Assembly: GCA_947497145.1 (NCBI GenBank)
Contig: CANMFQ010000021.1
Coordinates: forward strand, 1 to 64,000
Length of the DNA stretch: 64,000 bases
DNA from: an uncultured Flavobacteriaceae bacterium
GTDB taxonomy: Bacteria > Bacteroidota > Bacteroidia > Flavobacteriales > Flavobacteriaceae
Reading direction: 5' to 3'
Part shown: positions 63,747-64,000 of the stretch, in pieces
Numbering within the stretch: position 1 is the first letter of the stretch
How the letters are laid out: each line of letters begins with the position of its first letter
Position numbers and translations under genes: made by a program
Notes under the pieces: generated by a model
What the model saw: only the letters and a program-made list of their open reading frames with translations
Databases searched by the model: none
What the model was told of the DNA's origin: nothing

Positions 63747-64000
63747 TTATGAAACCACCGCTTCTTTCTCAAAAACATGTAAATTGTGTTTAACATCTTT
63801 TATATATAATTTATTCCCTGCCATTTTAGGAGGGTGGTTAATGTTCAGCTCATTGCCCTTTTTTAGTTCTTCGTCTGATAGTACACGATGTAACCACACG
63901 GTTTTACGTAACGTATAATCAAAAACACCTATCCAGCAGTTTTTAGATTCGTTTTTCTTTCTTCCTAAAAATGTACAGTATTTGCCTTGCAAAAGCGTTC
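63747..64000 (-). CDS. C-terminus of a protein running off the right edge
   Basis: The frame is open to the window end, so the start lies outside. About 83 C-terminal residues are seen, including GVFDYTLRKTVWLHRVLSDE, then KMAGNKLYIKDVKHNLHVFE. The GNKLYIKD..HNLHVFE pattern recalls blades of PQQ/kelch-like beta-propellers. No specific family can be assigned from so little. The apparent M of an internal TTG start is not used. Confidence 0.6.
   Translation of the reverse strand, partial: TLLQGKYCTFLGRKKNESKNCWIGVFDYTLRKTVWLHRVLSDEELKKGNELNINHPPKMAGNKLYIKDVKHNLHVFEKEAVVS

Overview
The window reads as a chromosomal segment from a low-GC member of the Bacteroidota, most likely a (marine) Flavobacteriaceae. 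The support is two adjacent SusC/SusD outer-membrane pairs, a SusCD-linked FG-GAP/UnbV lipoprotein, a methionyl-tRNA synthetase with a fused C-terminal tRNA-binding domain, weak ribosome-binding sites, a tRNA without encoded CCA, and several matches to the Bacteroidota promoter pattern (TTG/TTTG, about 20 bases, TAnnTTTG). I cannot name the genus from sequence alone. No rRNA, CRISPR array, intact insertion sequence or prophage was seen.

Region 1 (1-14288, minus strand) is a polysaccharide/oligosaccharide utilisation locus. It runs SusC, SusD, an intercistronic hairpin, a 14-repeat FG-GAP/UnbV lipoprotein, a seven-haem c-type cytochrome, a cytoplasmic GH36-type alpha-galactosidase, a sugar O-acetyltransferase and a vSGLT-like sodium/sugar symporter. 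The logic fits alpha-galactoside uptake across both membranes followed by cytoplasmic hydrolysis. The cytochrome inside it is unexpected. The extreme left edge holds two short decayed-looking frames.

Region 2 (14289-22371) has a long AT-rich control region with phased A-tracts, a secreted serine hydrolase, a second SusC/SusD pair with no CAZyme beside it, and a small secreted protein of unknown function.

Region 3 (22458-46061) is mostly housekeeping: tex, metG, yraN, an ACT-domain protein, a TlpA-like thioredoxin, mfd between two TerB-like genes, fbp, aspartate kinase, an OlsF-like two-domain aminolipid acyltransferase, GNAT enzymes and a TM2 protein. A NeuD-type acetyltransferase and a PaaK/CapK-type ligase sit as an isolated glycan-modification pair between tex and metG.

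Region 4 (46253-49327) pairs an Rrf2 regulator carrying three Fe-S-type cysteines with a divergent set: a flavin-binding PNPOx-like protein, a CopD-like membrane protein and a polytopic NnrS/haem-copper-oxidase-like protein. This looks like a nitric-oxide or redox stress module with candidate operators between.

Region 5 (49465-63510) is nitrogen and energy metabolism: gltBD (glutamate synthase) with a strong terminator, an acyl-CoA dehydrogenase, then a plus-strand run of amino-acid dehydrogenase, nhaD, exbB, exbD, tonB and folC. The dehydrogenase has an unusual leader with a four-residue MDQQ reading frame abutting a GCAA-loop hairpin. The TonB machinery here would energise the SusC transporters of regions 1 and 2. 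A tRNA-Val(UAC) with clear promoter and terminator follows, then a small fold-back repeat and the end of a gene that runs off the right edge.
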